A DNA stretch of 64,000 bases from Psychromicrobium lacuslunae (lineage in GTDB: Bacteria; Actinomycetota; Actinomycetes; Actinomycetales; Micrococcaceae). The notes under the pieces are model-generated. The model saw nothing but the letters and a program-made list of their open reading frames with translations. It was not told the DNA's origin and ran no database searches. The position numbers and the translations under genes are program-made. Location of the stretch: contig NZ_CP011005.1 in NCBI RefSeq assembly GCF_000950575.1, positions 2,356,001 to 2,420,000 of the forward strand. Reading direction: 5' to 3'. Each line of letters begins with the position of its first letter. The stretch's first letter is position 1. Shown here piece by piece: positions 35,967 to 46,954 of the stretch.

Positions 35967-36186
35967 GGGTCCAGCTTGTTCGCACGGTAAGCGTATTGGA
36001 AGAACCGGATCGCTAGTTGTGGGGTAACTACCGAAATCTGGTTCTTGTGGAGGATGAGACGGCTCATCGAATCGCAAAATCATCGCTGACAGAACTTCCC
36101 GGACAGAAGTTGTCCGGGTTACCGAATTGTCGGCTCCGCCAATTCGTCGAAGCTCACTCAGAAGGCGGCACAATTGAAGGATGTAT

Positions 36187-37860
36187 ATGTTGCTGGCTGA
36201 GGCCGAAGGTGCCGAAGTCGCATTGCTGCCGCTGGATGCGGCGGGCCTCCCGCAATCCAGCGCCCGCCTGGTGCGCCCGGAGCAGCTAGCCGAGATCGTC
36301 CGTGAGGTCGAAGCACGGCGGAGACCTCGCTGGGTATGGGAACGCGCCCAGCACTGGTACCCCGCTCTGCTGGCAGCGGGAGTCAGTCTTGAACGCTGCC
36401 ACGACCTGGCGCTCTGCCGGCCTATCCTAGCTGGCTCAGAATTCACGCTGAAGACCAGTTACCCGCGGGAATATGCGCCGACCGAGGAACCTCTTGAACC
36501 GCCGGTCAGGATTGCCGTCGACCCTGCGCAAGGAAGCCTTTTCACCGAATTCGATCGGCCTGTCACACGCCGCGGCCAAACTGTCGAGGAACTCAGCGCG
36601 GAGCTCCAACTGCAGTTGAAAACGGTCAGCGATTCCCAGTTCCCGGCACGCCTGCAACTACTCCTGGCAGCCGAATCAGCTGGCGCCCTAGTCGCCGCCG
36701 AGATGCAGTATGCCGGCGTGCCCTGGCGCGTTGATCTGCATGAAAAGCTATTGGAGGAAACTCTCGGCCCCAGGCCAACGAACAACAACATCGTGCCGCA
36801 GAGACCGGCAAAAATGGAAGCGCTGGTGCGAGAGATTTCCGAAAAACTCGGCAGCGCGGGCTTCAACCCCGACTCACCCCAGGAGCTAATCCGTGCCCTG
36901 CACCGCGCCGGGATCGAGGTGAAAACCACCCGCAGCTGGGAGCTGGAAAAATCTAAGCACCCGGCCATCGCACCGCTACTGGCCTATAAAAAACTCTCCC
37001 GGTTATTCAGCGCCAATGGTTGGGCCTGGCTTGATCAGTGGGTGCTTGATGGCCGGTTTAGACCCGAGTACGTGGTGGGTGGCGTGGTCTCTGGCCGATG
37101 GGCCTCAAGGGGCGGTGGCGCCCTGCAAATCCCCAAACAAGTTCGTGGTGCGGTGCATGCCGATCCGGGTTACAAACTCATTGTGGCGGACGCCGCGCAG
37201 CTAGAGCCACGGGTACTCACCGCTTTGGCGCAAGATCGCAAAATGGCTGAAGCCGCCCAAGACCACGACCTTTACACCGGTATTGCTGCCCAAGGGTTCG
37301 GCGGCGATCGCAGCAAGGCAAAAATCGCCCTGCTCGGCGCAATGTATGGCGCAACCACCGGCGAATCTGGACGGCTGATGCCACAACTGAGCCGAACCTA
37401 CCCCCGGGCGGTTGGCTTGGTCGAGGCAGCGGCACGGTCCGGCGAACGAGGTGAGATTGTCACCACCAGGCTAGGCCGAAGCTGCCCGGCACCCTCCGAG
37501 AGATGGCTGAAGGCGCAACGCACCACCACCGAGCAAGAGCAACGCTGGGCCGATAACCTGGCACGTTCCCGGGGCCGCTTCACCCGTAACTTCGTGGTCC
37601 AAGGCTCCGCTGCTGAATGGGCGTCTTGCTGGCTCGCCGAGCTCCGCCGCAGATTGCGAGCGCGGCCAGAGCTGGCCGCCGAAATGGTATTTTTCCTACA
37701 CGACGAGGTGATGGTGCACTGCCCGGAAACCTCAGTCACCGACGTGAGCTTGCTGGTTGAAGAGGCAGCTAGCGCCGCCAAGGAACTGCTGTTTGGTAAC
37801 GCTCCCATCAACTTCCCGGTCAGCCTTGCCGTCGTTGACCACTACGACCAGGCCAAATAA
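36187..37860 (+). CDS. Family A DNA polymerase (actinobacterial bifunctional exonuclease/polymerase type)
   Basis: 557 aa PolA-like enzyme without the 5' nuclease domain. Polymerase motif A is VADAAQLEPRVLTAL, motif B RSKAKIALLGAMYG, motif C FFLHDEVMVH. The N-terminal ~100 residues occupy the place of the 3'-5' exonuclease but no Asp-x-Glu exo motif is visible. The second ATG (36187) fits GAAGG at 36175-36180 better than the ATG at 36181. Divergent from ssd over about 220 bp. It may act in repair alongside DNA polymerase I. Confidence 0.87.
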   Translation: MLLAEAEGAEVALLPLDAAGLPQSSARLVRPEQLAEIVREVEARRRPRWVWERAQHWYPALLAAGVSLERCHDLALCRPILAGSEFTLKTSYPREYAPTEEPLEPPVRIAVDPAQGSLFTEFDRPVTRRGQTVEELSAELQLQLKTVSDSQFPARLQLLLAAESAGALVAAEMQYAGVPWRVDLHEKLLEETLGPRPTNNNIVPQRPAKMEALVREISEKLGSAGFNPDSPQELIRALHRAGIEVKTTRSWELEKSKHPAIAPLLAYKKLSRLFSANGWAWLDQWVLDGRFRPEYVVGGVVSGRWASRGGGALQIPKQVRGAVHADPGYKLIVADAAQLEPRVLTALAQDRKMAEAAQDHDLYTGIAAQGFGGDRSKAKIALLGAMYGATTGESGRLMPQLSRTYPRAVGLVEAAARSGERGEIVTTRLGRSCPAPSERWLKAQRTTTEQEQRWADNLARSRGRFTRNFVVQGSAAEWASCWLAELRRRLRARPELAAEMVFFLHDEVMVHCPETSVTDVSLLVEEAASAAKELLFGNAPINFPVSLAVVDHYDQAK

Positions 37861-37906
37861 AGGTCACTGGCTAAAGGCTTCTTCCAACGGACTACTTTGA
37901 AACCCG

Positions 37907-37958
37907 TTGGACACTCAGAGTCGATTTAGATACGATACGATACGTGCCGTATCTAAAT
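37907..37958 (+). promoter_or_regulatory. Promoter and operator of the TetR-family gene
   Basis: TTGGAC (37907-37912), 18 bp, TACGAT (37931-37936). An 11-bp inverted repeat ATTTAGATACG (37924-37934) and CGTATCTAAAT (37948-37958) covers the -10 and the GTG start codon (37944). With this promoter the transcript would begin at or next to the GTG, so translation may be leaderless and the repressor would bind its own start. Confidence 0.72.
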
Positions 37959-38630
37959 AAAGATCAGACAGCTTCCGCCAACCTGGCAGGTAGGCCTCGG
38001 GATCAGGCCCGGGAGGCAGAAATCTTGCGTGTCACCCTAGAGGTGTTGGCCGAGCACGGTTACGACAAGTTGAGTTTTGAAGAGGTGGCTCGGCGCGCCA
38101 AGGCTTCGAAGGCAACTCTGTACCGCCGTTGGGCTGGTAAGCGTGAGATGGTGGTGGCAGCGATAAAGGCGGGACCGGCCTCCAGCCATCACGGTGCCGC
38201 AGCTATCGACACCGGCACCCTGCGCGGAGACCTTTTAGCCTTGACCGAACGGCTCAACGCCACGCTGCAGGCTAGCGACGGTTCGATGAGTTTGATGTTA
38301 TTACAGGCCGGCCTTGAGGACGCCGAGCTGTGCGAATACCTCGAAACCGCAACTGGCCCGACCGGCGCGAGGCTACCCGACTCGATCCTGCAGGCAGCCA
38401 TCCAGCGGGGCGAACTTCCAGCCCACGCCTCCCCCTTTAGCTATGAAGAAGTAGCCGGTGCGGCATTGCTATTACGCAAACTCAACGGGCTAAGGACCGA
38501 TCGCGCCTACCTTGAACAACTCATCGACGCGGTGCTGATCCCCGCGCTCCAGACGAAGCATGAGCTACCACCACACGCCGCGCCGGGCATCTTTTCCGGC
38601 GCGCCCAAAACAGCCCAGGCAACCCATTAA
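37944..38630 (+). CDS. TetR/AcrR-family regulator
   Basis: 228 aa. The N-terminal helix-turn-helix lies at about 20-70 (AREAEILRVTLEVLAEHGYD, EVARRAKASKATLYRRWAGK). The C-terminal ligand domain is not like a named subgroup. GTG start with no Shine-Dalgarno. The downstream alpha/beta hydrolase, 53 nt away on the same strand, is a likely co-regulated target. The gene carries its own palindrome (see promoter entry). Confidence 0.93.
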   Translation: MPYLNKDQTASANLAGRPRDQAREAEILRVTLEVLAEHGYDKLSFEEVARRAKASKATLYRRWAGKREMVVAAIKAGPASSHHGAAAIDTGTLRGDLLALTERLNATLQASDGSMSLMLLQAGLEDAELCEYLETATGPTGARLPDSILQAAIQRGELPAHASPFSYEEVAGAALLLRKLNGLRTDRAYLEQLIDAVLIPALQTKHELPPHAAPGIFSGAPKTAQATH

Positions 38631-38683
38631 CGTTCATCCTCGGCTGCCTCAGCACTCGATCCGACAACACCTAAGAGGACCCC

Positions 38684-39583
38684 ATGACCAACACTTCCAT
38701 TGCCGGCTTTCACTATCAAAAAATCGCTGGCCACGACGGCGTGCGACTCAATGCCGCAGTCGGTGGTAGCGGTAGCGCCGTGGTCTTACTGCACGGCTTC
38801 CCGCAAACCCACCTGATGTGGCGCGAGGTAGCCCAGGGCCTCGCCGAGAACCACACGGTGATCGTGCCTGATTTACGCGGCTACGGAGAAAGCGATAAGC
38901 CGCAGACAACCAGTCCCGAGACTTATTCCAAACGCAGTATGGCGAGCGACGTCGTCGGGCTAGCCAAAGAGCTGGGTCACCACTGCTTCGGGCTGGTGGG
39001 GCACGACCGGGGCGCCCTGGTGGCGATGCGCGCCGGCCTCGACCACCCGGAAAACATCAGCCACCTCGGCATCCTCGATGTGCTCCCCACGATGGATATG
39101 TGGGATGTTTTGCGCGGCGTCAATGCCGCTGTTGCCTGGCATCTGTACCTGATGGCGCAACCGGCTGGGCTGCCCGAGAAAATGATTCAAGCCACCGCAG
39201 AGGAATTCTTCGGCAGCTTCCTGGATGCTTGGGATCCGGCCGGAACGACCTTCCCGTCCGACATCCGACGACACTACCTCGATAGTTCGATCGCTGCGGT
39301 GCCATCCATTGTTGCCGATTATCGGGCCTCGGCGGGAATCGATCTTGAACAGGACCGGGCCGACCGGGCTGCCGGTAAGCAGCTTCAGATGCCGGTCGGG
39401 GTGATCTCCCAAGATTGGGGTTCCCAGCTCGGCTTCGACGCCTCCGCACTCTGGTCAGCCTGGGCACCGGACCTCAGCTACCAAGCAATTCAGGCCGGTC
39501 ATTTCATGGCCGAGGAGAAGCCTCAGGCGGTCACCGAATTCATTCGAGAACTGCTCGAACGCCCCGCCCCGGCGGATGCATAG
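38684..39583 (+). CDS. Alpha/beta hydrolase (epoxide hydrolase/haloalkane dehalogenase-like)
   Basis: 299 aa. Oxyanion loop HGFPQTH (37-43), nucleophile Asp108 in VGHDRGAL, and the histidine in AGHFMAEEKPQ. The Asp nucleophile places it with epoxide hydrolases and haloacid/haloalkane dehalogenases. The Arg that follows the HDRGA motif in fluoroacetate dehalogenases is Leu, and its HW pair is HL (AWHLYLMAQPAGLPE), so that activity is unlikely. It follows the TetR gene, suggesting induction by a xenobiotic or its product. Confidence 0.88.
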   Translation: MTNTSIAGFHYQKIAGHDGVRLNAAVGGSGSAVVLLHGFPQTHLMWREVAQGLAENHTVIVPDLRGYGESDKPQTTSPETYSKRSMASDVVGLAKELGHHCFGLVGHDRGALVAMRAGLDHPENISHLGILDVLPTMDMWDVLRGVNAAVAWHLYLMAQPAGLPEKMIQATAEEFFGSFLDAWDPAGTTFPSDIRRHYLDSSIAAVPSIVADYRASAGIDLEQDRADRAAGKQLQMPVGVISQDWGSQLGFDASALWSAWAPDLSYQAIQAGHFMAEEKPQAVTEFIRELLERPAPADA

Positions 39584-39604
39584 CTTCTGGAAGGGGCAAT
39601 AGCG

Positions 39605-39628
39605 TCGCTCAAGCAATCGCTCAAGCAA
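39605..39628 (+). repeat. Tandem duplication of a 12-bp unit
   Basis: TCGCTCAAGCAA occurs twice in a row at 39605-39616 and 39617-39628, 21 nt after the hydrolase stop. Probably a slippage product. Confidence 0.7.
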
Positions 39629-39639
39629 TAGGATCGTTG

Positions 39640-40344
39640 TTGAGCAGCTGCACACATTTGGGGGATCCGCTGAACGAATACAACACCCGGCCATATTTGA
39701 GAGACCGGCCCCCACCGGCACTTTCGGCTCCCTGGGTATTTCTCGTCGTCGTGCTCGCCGTCCCCTTGGGCCTGGGCGTCTGGATCGGCCTGACGCTCCT
39801 CTCCGATTATTGGAACTGGGCGACCTCCGCCGGACAAATATTCGCCTGGGAAATGGCGTTCTTCCTCGCGGTCCTCATCTGGCCGCTCTCGGTTAGGTCC
39901 ATTAGCCGCCAGTTTTGGCATCAAAAGCACCGCTTCGCCGCCGTCACGCTCGGCAACCGCAACGAATCAACACCCCGAATCAGGCTGACGATTGGGCAGC
40001 GCCTCGTCCGGCTGGTGGTGTTGCTACTGGGCGGCGTGCTTTTGCTATTGCTCGTCGGCCCCCAGGAAATCACAGTGGGCATGCTGCAGGGTCTGAAGTT
40101 CGTCAGTTTCGGTTCAGCCTCACTCTGGAGCGCCCTCAAGATCGCCGGTTACTTAGTGATGGCGATCTTATTGGTTCCGGTGCTGTTGATCTCTGATCGA
40201 ATGCTCCGCAAGCTACCGGCGGGCAACCCTCGGCGTCATCAGCTTGAGATTCGACTCAATTGGTACACCGCAGCAACCGCAGGCTGGGTGGTTTCGCTAC
40301 TTCTTGGTTTCATCTTTTCCTGGCTGATTCTGAGCACTCTGTAA
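39640..40344 (+). CDS. Multi-pass membrane protein, function unknown
   Basis: About 234 aa with four or five hydrophobic helices (PWVFLVVVLAVPLGLGVWIG, MAFFLAVLIWPL, LVVLLLGGVLLLLLVG, AGYLVMAILLVPVLLI, GWVVSLLLGFIFSWLI). Basic loops contain HQKHRF and RMLRKLPAG. There is no enzymatic motif. The start is uncertain: the open frame extends into the hydrolase gene; TTG codons at 39637, 39640 and 39658 are candidates and GGA is placed for 39640. Confidence 0.72.
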   Translation: MSSCTHLGDPLNEYNTRPYLRDRPPPALSAPWVFLVVVLAVPLGLGVWIGLTLLSDYWNWATSAGQIFAWEMAFFLAVLIWPLSVRSISRQFWHQKHRFAAVTLGNRNESTPRIRLTIGQRLVRLVVLLLGGVLLLLLVGPQEITVGMLQGLKFVSFGSASLWSALKIAGYLVMAILLVPVLLISDRMLRKLPAGNPRRHQLEIRLNWYTAATAGWVVSLLLGFIFSWLILSTL

Positions 40345-40364
40345 GGGCTAAACCGCGGGAGTCG

Positions 40365-41030
40365 CTACAGCGGTGCAGGCATCTCTAGGCTGTGATCCCA
40401 GGCCTGGGTCCAGCCCAACTCGTCGAAGAGCTTGTTCAAGATACCGCCGGTGAATCCCCAAACCACCGCATCCTCGACTAAGAAAGCCGGGCTACGAAAG
40501 GTATTGGAGCCCCGAGTAACCGTTGAGGTGCGGCGTAATTCCGGATTGAGTAAATCCTTCAGCGGTGCTCGGAACACTCGGGCAGATTCAGCCAGGTCGA
40601 CGGCGAATACCGGCGAGGGCGCGTCCCACCAGGCCAATACCGGGGTCACCATGAAGTTACTCACCGGCAGCCCGGTCTGCGGTAGGTCTCCGAGTATCTG
40701 CACCCCGGCAGGGTCCAGCCCGGTTTCTTCGACGGCCTCCCGGAGCGCGGCAGCTTGATGGCTGAGATCCTGCGACTCCACTCCGCCACCGGGAAAGCCA
40801 ATCTGACCGGGATGATCCTCCAAAGTAGCTGCTCGCTCCACCAGCAGCACATCACAGTCCTCGGGATCGGCGTCCTTGCCTCGACTATCACTGCCGAACA
40901 GGATTAGCACGGCAGCCTGCCGAGCCTGCCGTGGATCGATGGTGAGGTCACGGATCTCATCCCGCATCGCCGTCACCTCACCGCCGGCGGCGCGTGTGGC
41001 GAAGTCCCGGAGGTCGTCAAAAGCGGTCAT
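40365..41030 (-). CDS. NUDIX hydrolase, CoA pyrophosphatase-like
   Basis: 221 aa. The Nudix box starts at [14 protein letters not shown] and ends in [14 protein letters not shown]; a preceding [13 protein letters not shown] is typical of CoA/nucleoside-diphosphate NUDIX enzymes (NudL type). Start ATG 41030 overlaps the nth stop by 4 nt, so it is co-translated with nth. This nth-nudix pair is conserved in actinobacteria. Confidence 0.9.
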   Translation of the reverse strand: MTAFDDLRDFATRAAGGEVTAMRDEIRDLTIDPRQARQAAVLILFGSDSRGKDADPEDCDVLLVERAATLEDHPGQIGFPGGGVESQDLSHQAAALREAVEETGLDPAGVQILGDLPQTGLPVSNFMVTPVLAWWDAPSPVFAVDLAESARVFRAPLKDLLNPELRRTSTVTRGSNTFRSPAFLVEDAVVWGFTGGILNKLFDELGWTQAWDHSLEMPAPL

Positions 41031-41839
41031 GATGGGCTAACGCTCTGTCGCTGAAATTTCTGCCTGAGTTCAGCGGCTGCCTCGGTATCGGCCAGCATCG
41101 CGGCCAATAATTCCTCGTTGCCGGGCGCCATTTCGTATTTGAGTAGTTTCTGTGCCTTCACCGGATCTGTTTCACCCATCCCGTAAGCGGGACAAAGATG
41201 AGCAACCGCACAAGCCCCACAGGCAGGCTTACGGGAGTGACAGACCCGGCGACCATGGAACACCACCCGATGCGAAAGCATCGTCCATTCGGCCGGTTCA
41301 ATGAGCTCGGCAACGTCCTTCTCGACCTGCACCGGGTCCTCGGAATCTGTCCAGCCGAAGCGTCGAGCCAGTCGGCCAAAATGGGTGTCGACAGTGATTC
41401 CAGGCACTCCGAAAGCATTGCCAAGCACCACATTCGCGGTTTTCCTGCCGACGCCCGGCAGCGTCACCAAAGCCGCTAAGGTACCAGGCACTTCACCGTC
41501 ATACTCATCCACCAAACGATTCGCCAGGCCGAGCAGCGACTTCGCCTTGGCGCGGAAAAAACCGGTTGGCCTAATAAGCTCCTCCAGTTCCAGCGGCTCG
41601 GCCTGTGCCAGAGCGACCGGATCAGGATAGCGAGCGAAGAGCGCCGGAGTGGTCTGGTTGACTCGCACATCAGTGGTCTGAGCAGAAAGTACTGTAGCCA
41701 CTAAAAGCTCGAAAGGGTTGCGAAAATCCAATTCCGCGTGCGCATAGGGGTATTGCTCGGCGAGCGTCCGGTTAATTTTTCGGGCCCGCCGTTTGAGACT
41801 CAGAGCTGTCTCAGCACCCGCCCCAACACCTTTAGACAA
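41027..41839 (-). CDS. nth: Endonuclease III
   Basis: Base-excision repair glycosylase/AP lyase. 270 aa: helix-hairpin-helix [14 protein letters not shown] with the catalytic Lys, the following [13 protein letters not shown] with the catalytic Asp, and the [4Fe-4S] cysteines in [18 protein letters not shown]. The start is TTG at 41839, directly after the stop of the upstream membrane protein (TAG then TTG), which implies strong translational coupling. Confidence 0.95.
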   Translation of the reverse strand: MSKGVGAGAETALSLKRRARKINRTLAEQYPYAHAELDFRNPFELLVATVLSAQTTDVRVNQTTPALFARYPDPVALAQAEPLELEELIRPTGFFRAKAKSLLGLANRLVDEYDGEVPGTLAALVTLPGVGRKTANVVLGNAFGVPGITVDTHFGRLARRFGWTDSEDPVQVEKDVAELIEPAEWTMLSHRVVFHGRRVCHSRKPACGACAVAHLCPAYGMGETDPVKAQKLLKYEMAPGNEELLAAMLADTEAAAELRQKFQRQSVSPS

Positions 41840-43240
41840 CTAGCTGTCCCGAGGAGCGCGCTCGATATTGCGCAGGTCACGCAACACCCCGAGCTTCCCA
41901 TCAGCGTTCTGAACGATATAGTCATAGCCCCGGTCCTGCAGTGCCAAGAACCAACTGCCGGGCTCGATGTTGTAGAGGAAGCCGCCAGTGTGTTCATCGA
42001 CCACCGCCTTGGGCTTATCGACAGCAAACCAGAATGCTTCCTGGGTCACCTCGCCTGCCGTGTTCTGGTTCGGTCGGTCCGCAGGATCGACCGTGGCCGC
42101 AAAGCTCTCCGGTTCCTTCGGCTCGGCCGCTAGCTGTGGCGCCGGTTCCGGCTCGTGGTGGGCTGGCAGTGGGGCCGAGCTGATCTGCGGTTCTTCTGCG
42201 GGCAGCGATTCCTCAGGCGCCGGGGTGGGCAAAAGTCCCGGCTGCTCGACCGCAGCTGGCTGCTGAGCCGGCAACTCGGCCGCCGTTTCAGCGGGCACGG
42301 CAGCGGCTGGGGCGGCGCCGCTTTCCTCGCTCCTACTCACCTCATCGCTTGGCTGCTCAGCCGGCAGTTCGGTCTGCGAGTCGACTGAGTCAGCTGCCTC
42401 AGCTGACCTAGCAGGCGACTGCCCGGCATGCGCCAGCGGATTGAGATTGGTCTCTGGGGCCGCAGCGCCGCTGGCAAGCACGCCAGCTGAGGCAGCCGAG
42501 TCGACTGAGTCATTTGAGGGGACTGGGTCAGCTGCAGGGTGCTGCCATCGAGTGGATTCAATTGGCTGAACAGGTTGCGGCTCAGCGAAGGTAGAGCCGA
42601 CCAGATCAACCGGCTGCTGAGCGTTCTTCTGATCGGCCAAGGCTGCCGCTGACCGGCTTGCGGAGCCGGTCGCGACTTTACCGTCGGCAAGGGCCGGTAT
42701 CCATGGTGAAAGCACCGTGCTGAGCAACATCACCACTGCTCCGATCAGCGAAATCAAGTAGCCAATCGAGAAACCAACTCCAACGCTGGTCACCGTGGCG
42801 AGGAAGAAGAACGCGGTCGCGAAGGAAGCCACCACCGAGCTGAATTGCTCAAGTGTCAGAGAGCCAATGCGCACCTGCCTAAGGACCTTGAAACCACGCA
42901 GCAAGAGCAGCACCAGCACTGCGAGCGGCAGCAGGATGCCGATGCCCAGATAAAACAGATTGTTGACGGTCCAGAAATTGCCCGCCCCACGAACGGCCAG
43001 CGGCAATAGAGTGCCAATGAACATCAGCACGACGGCGGCAATGATCACCAGATCTCGGAGCGCGAAGGGCCCGAGCGTCACCCCGCCGGTCGAGGCGCTG
43101 CCCGCGTCAGGTGCGCTGCCCACCGTCGAGCTTGGCGCATCAAGCTGTGCTGAGTCGGAAGTCGGCGTCGCGCCGCTCTTCGACTGCGTCGCCCAGGGCG
43201 AGACCTGACCCACCGCTTGGGTCTGCTGCGTGTCGCTCAT
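41840..43240 (-). CDS. Four-helix membrane protein with long Ala/Pro/Glu-rich linker
   Basis: 466 aa. Residues 1-45 are polar; four membrane helices follow (about 55-185, including LVIIAAVVLMFIGTLLPLAV). Residues ~200-395 are low complexity (SAEAADSVDSQTELPAEQPS). The last 70 residues form a compact predicted domain beginning AFWFAVDKPKAVVDEHTGG. The function is unknown. ATG 43240 has GGAGAAGA upstream. Its stop abuts nth. Confidence 0.85.
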   Translation of the reverse strand: MSDTQQTQAVGQVSPWATQSKSGATPTSDSAQLDAPSSTVGSAPDAGSASTGGVTLGPFALRDLVIIAAVVLMFIGTLLPLAVRGAGNFWTVNNLFYLGIGILLPLAVLVLLLLRGFKVLRQVRIGSLTLEQFSSVVASFATAFFFLATVTSVGVGFSIGYLISLIGAVVMLLSTVLSPWIPALADGKVATGSASRSAAALADQKNAQQPVDLVGSTFAEPQPVQPIESTRWQHPAADPVPSNDSVDSAASAGVLASGAAAPETNLNPLAHAGQSPARSAEAADSVDSQTELPAEQPSDEVSRSEESGAAPAAAVPAETAAELPAQQPAAVEQPGLLPTPAPEESLPAEEPQISSAPLPAHHEPEPAPQLAAEPKEPESFAATVDPADRPNQNTAGEVTQEAFWFAVDKPKAVVDEHTGGFLYNIEPGSWFLALQDRGYDYIVQNADGKLGVLRDLRNIERAPRDS

Positions 43241-43255
43241 ATTCTTCTCCTTGCA

Positions 43256-43270
43256 GGCCCGCGGCGGGCC
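43256..43270 (-). promoter_or_regulatory. GC-rich hairpin in the 5' leader of the membrane protein gene
   Basis: GGCCCGC/GCGGGCC-type stem, positioned 16 nt upstream of the start codon and next to its Shine-Dalgarno. On the plus strand it is followed by TTTT, so it could also stop antisense transcripts. Confidence 0.5.
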
Positions 43271-43471
43271 TTTTCGATAGAAAGCTCCCTTACAGAGTAG
43301 TAAGACGACCCGGCAAACCAAAGCGAGGGGGCTCCGTTCAGCTGGAAAAAGGGACCTCTCGGCGCAGCACGGACCCACAAACTTAATATGATGTGAGCTG
43401 GCACACCATCTTCCACTCAGGCGCGCTAGGGTAGGAATTAATCCAGCAACTCTGACGAGATGAGGCAAAAG

Positions 43472-45430
<1,959 letters not shown>

Positions 45431-45478
45431 CTCTCCGCGGGGCCAGCAGCACAGGTCCCGCCTACCCGGTAATCCGCC

Positions 45479-45539
45479 GTCGAGTGTCGAGTTTTGGGGC
45501 TTAAAACCCACTTTTAAGCCCCAAAACTCGACACTCGAC
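45479..45539. repeat. Intergenic palindrome family, copy B (perfect)
   Basis: 28-bp perfect arms (45479-45506 and 45512-45539) around a 5-nt loop. The outer half CGAGTGTCGAG is shared by copies A and C, the inner half GGGGCTTAAAA by copy C. It lies between acs and the sugar ABC operon promoter. Confidence 0.93.
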
Positions 45540-45631
45540 CTCGTTAAGGAGTATGTATTTGATCTTTTTTGTTCCATTCTGAGTGATAATGATCTATCGT
45601 TGTGGCACAGCTCACATCCTTTAAAGGAGAA

Positions 45632-46942
45632 ATGATGTCCGCAATGAAGCATTCGTCATTCGCAGGTTCCGCCCCGGACCTAGCGCGCCGCAGCCTGCTC
45701 AAGGGGGTCGGCCTGGGCGCCGTAGCACTCGCCGGCGTACCGTTCCTAGCCGCTTGCGGCGGTAGCGGCGGCAGTACGGATTCGAAATCTCTCACCTTCG
45801 GCTCTGGTTCTTCGGACGATGTCCCGAAGCGCGCCTACGAGGCGGTGATGGCTGCCTTCAAGACCAAATCGGGAGACTCGGTGACTGCTAATGTGGTGCC
45901 GCACAATGACTTCCAGAACAAAATCAACAATTACTTGCAGGGCAGCCCGGATGATGCCTTCACCTGGTTCGCCGGTTACCGGATGCAGTACTACGCGCAA
46001 AAAGGCCTCTTAGCACCGGTCGATGACGTTTGGGAGAAGATTGGCGGCAACTTCTCCGATGCGCTCAAAAAAGCTTCCACCGGAGCCGATGGCAAGAAGT
46101 ATCTTGTGCCCAATTACAACTATCCCTGGGGCTTCTTCTACCGCAAGAGCCTTTGGGAGCAAAAAGGGTACACAGCTCCCAAAACCTTCGATGAGCTCAA
46201 AACTCTTTGCGCCAAAATGCAGAAGGACGGCCTGATCCCGATTGGCTTTGCCGATAAGGACGGCTGGCCAGCGATGGGCACCTTCGACTACCTCAATATG
46301 CGCCTGAATGGGTTCCAGTTCCATCAGGATCTCTGCGCACACAAGGAAAGCTGGGACCAAAAGAAGGTCAGCGATGTCTTCGACACCTGGAAAGCACTGC
46401 TGCCCTACCAAGATCCGGCAGCGCTAGGCCAGACCTGGCAAGACGCCGCCAAGGCTCTCGAAGCGAAAAAGACCGGAATGTATCTGCTGGGCTCCTTCGT
46501 CACCCAGCAGTTCACCGACCCCAAGGTGCTCGCCGATATCGAGTTCTTGCCCTTCCCGGAGGTTGCGATGGAAGGTCAAGAAGCGGTCGAGGCTCCGATT
46601 GATGGGCTGCTGCTTTCCAAAAAGGGTGGCCAGAACCAGGCTGCCAGGGACTTTGTCGAGTTCATTGGCACCCCGGAGGGTCAGAACGCCTACTACAAGG
46701 TGGATACTTCCAACCTGCCAACCGCTAAGGGCGCAGATATTAGCGGTTTCACCCCGCTGAGTAAGAAGCTCTCCGAGACCATCGCGAGCGCCAAGAACAT
46801 CAGCCAGTTCTTCGATCGCGACGCGCTGCCCGCGATGGCTAGCAATGTGATGATCCCGGCACTCCAAAGCTTCATTAAGGACGGTTCGGTGGACGTCAAA
46901 AACCTCGAATCGCAGGCCAAAGCCCTGTACGCAGCGCAGTAG
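45632..46942 (+). CDS. Extracellular solute-binding lipoprotein, sugar ABC transporter (CUT1)
   Basis: 436 aa. Signal sequence with ARRSLLKGVGLGAVALAG and lipobox LAAC, so a Tat- or Sec-exported lipoprotein. The rest is a family 1 solute-binding fold (FKTKSGDSVTANVVPHND, YNYPWGFFYRKSLWEQKGY). It probably binds a mono- or oligosaccharide. ATG 45632 has AAAGGAG in front; the upstream GTG frame start is rejected. First gene of an operon with two permeases and DeoR. Confidence 0.92.
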   Translation: MMSAMKHSSFAGSAPDLARRSLLKGVGLGAVALAGVPFLAACGGSGGSTDSKSLTFGSGSSDDVPKRAYEAVMAAFKTKSGDSVTANVVPHNDFQNKINNYLQGSPDDAFTWFAGYRMQYYAQKGLLAPVDDVWEKIGGNFSDALKKASTGADGKKYLVPNYNYPWGFFYRKSLWEQKGYTAPKTFDELKTLCAKMQKDGLIPIGFADKDGWPAMGTFDYLNMRLNGFQFHQDLCAHKESWDQKKVSDVFDTWKALLPYQDPAALGQTWQDAAKALEAKKTGMYLLGSFVTQQFTDPKVLADIEFLPFPEVAMEGQEAVEAPIDGLLLSKKGGQNQAARDFVEFIGTPEGQNAYYKVDTSNLPTAKGADISGFTPLSKKLSETIASAKNISQFFDRDALPAMASNVMIPALQSFIKDGSVDVKNLESQAKALYAAQ

Positions 46943-46954
46943 GAGTCAGCAACA

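Noticed and set aside
35967-36446. 160-residue N-terminal extension of Ssd
   Set aside because: Arg/Ser-rich, no similarity to the family, and it covers the divergent promoter region and the start of the polymerase gene.
38684-39583. Fluoroacetate dehalogenase assignment
   Set aside because: Key Arg after HDRGA is Leu and the HW pair is HL; left as a generic Asp-nucleophile hydrolase.
43391-43404. Possible Crp/GlxR site (TGTG-N6-CACA) upstream of acs
   Set aside because: The gap between half sites is 2 bp shorter than in the TGTGA-N6-TCACA consensus, so the dimer would not fit; not listed as a feature.
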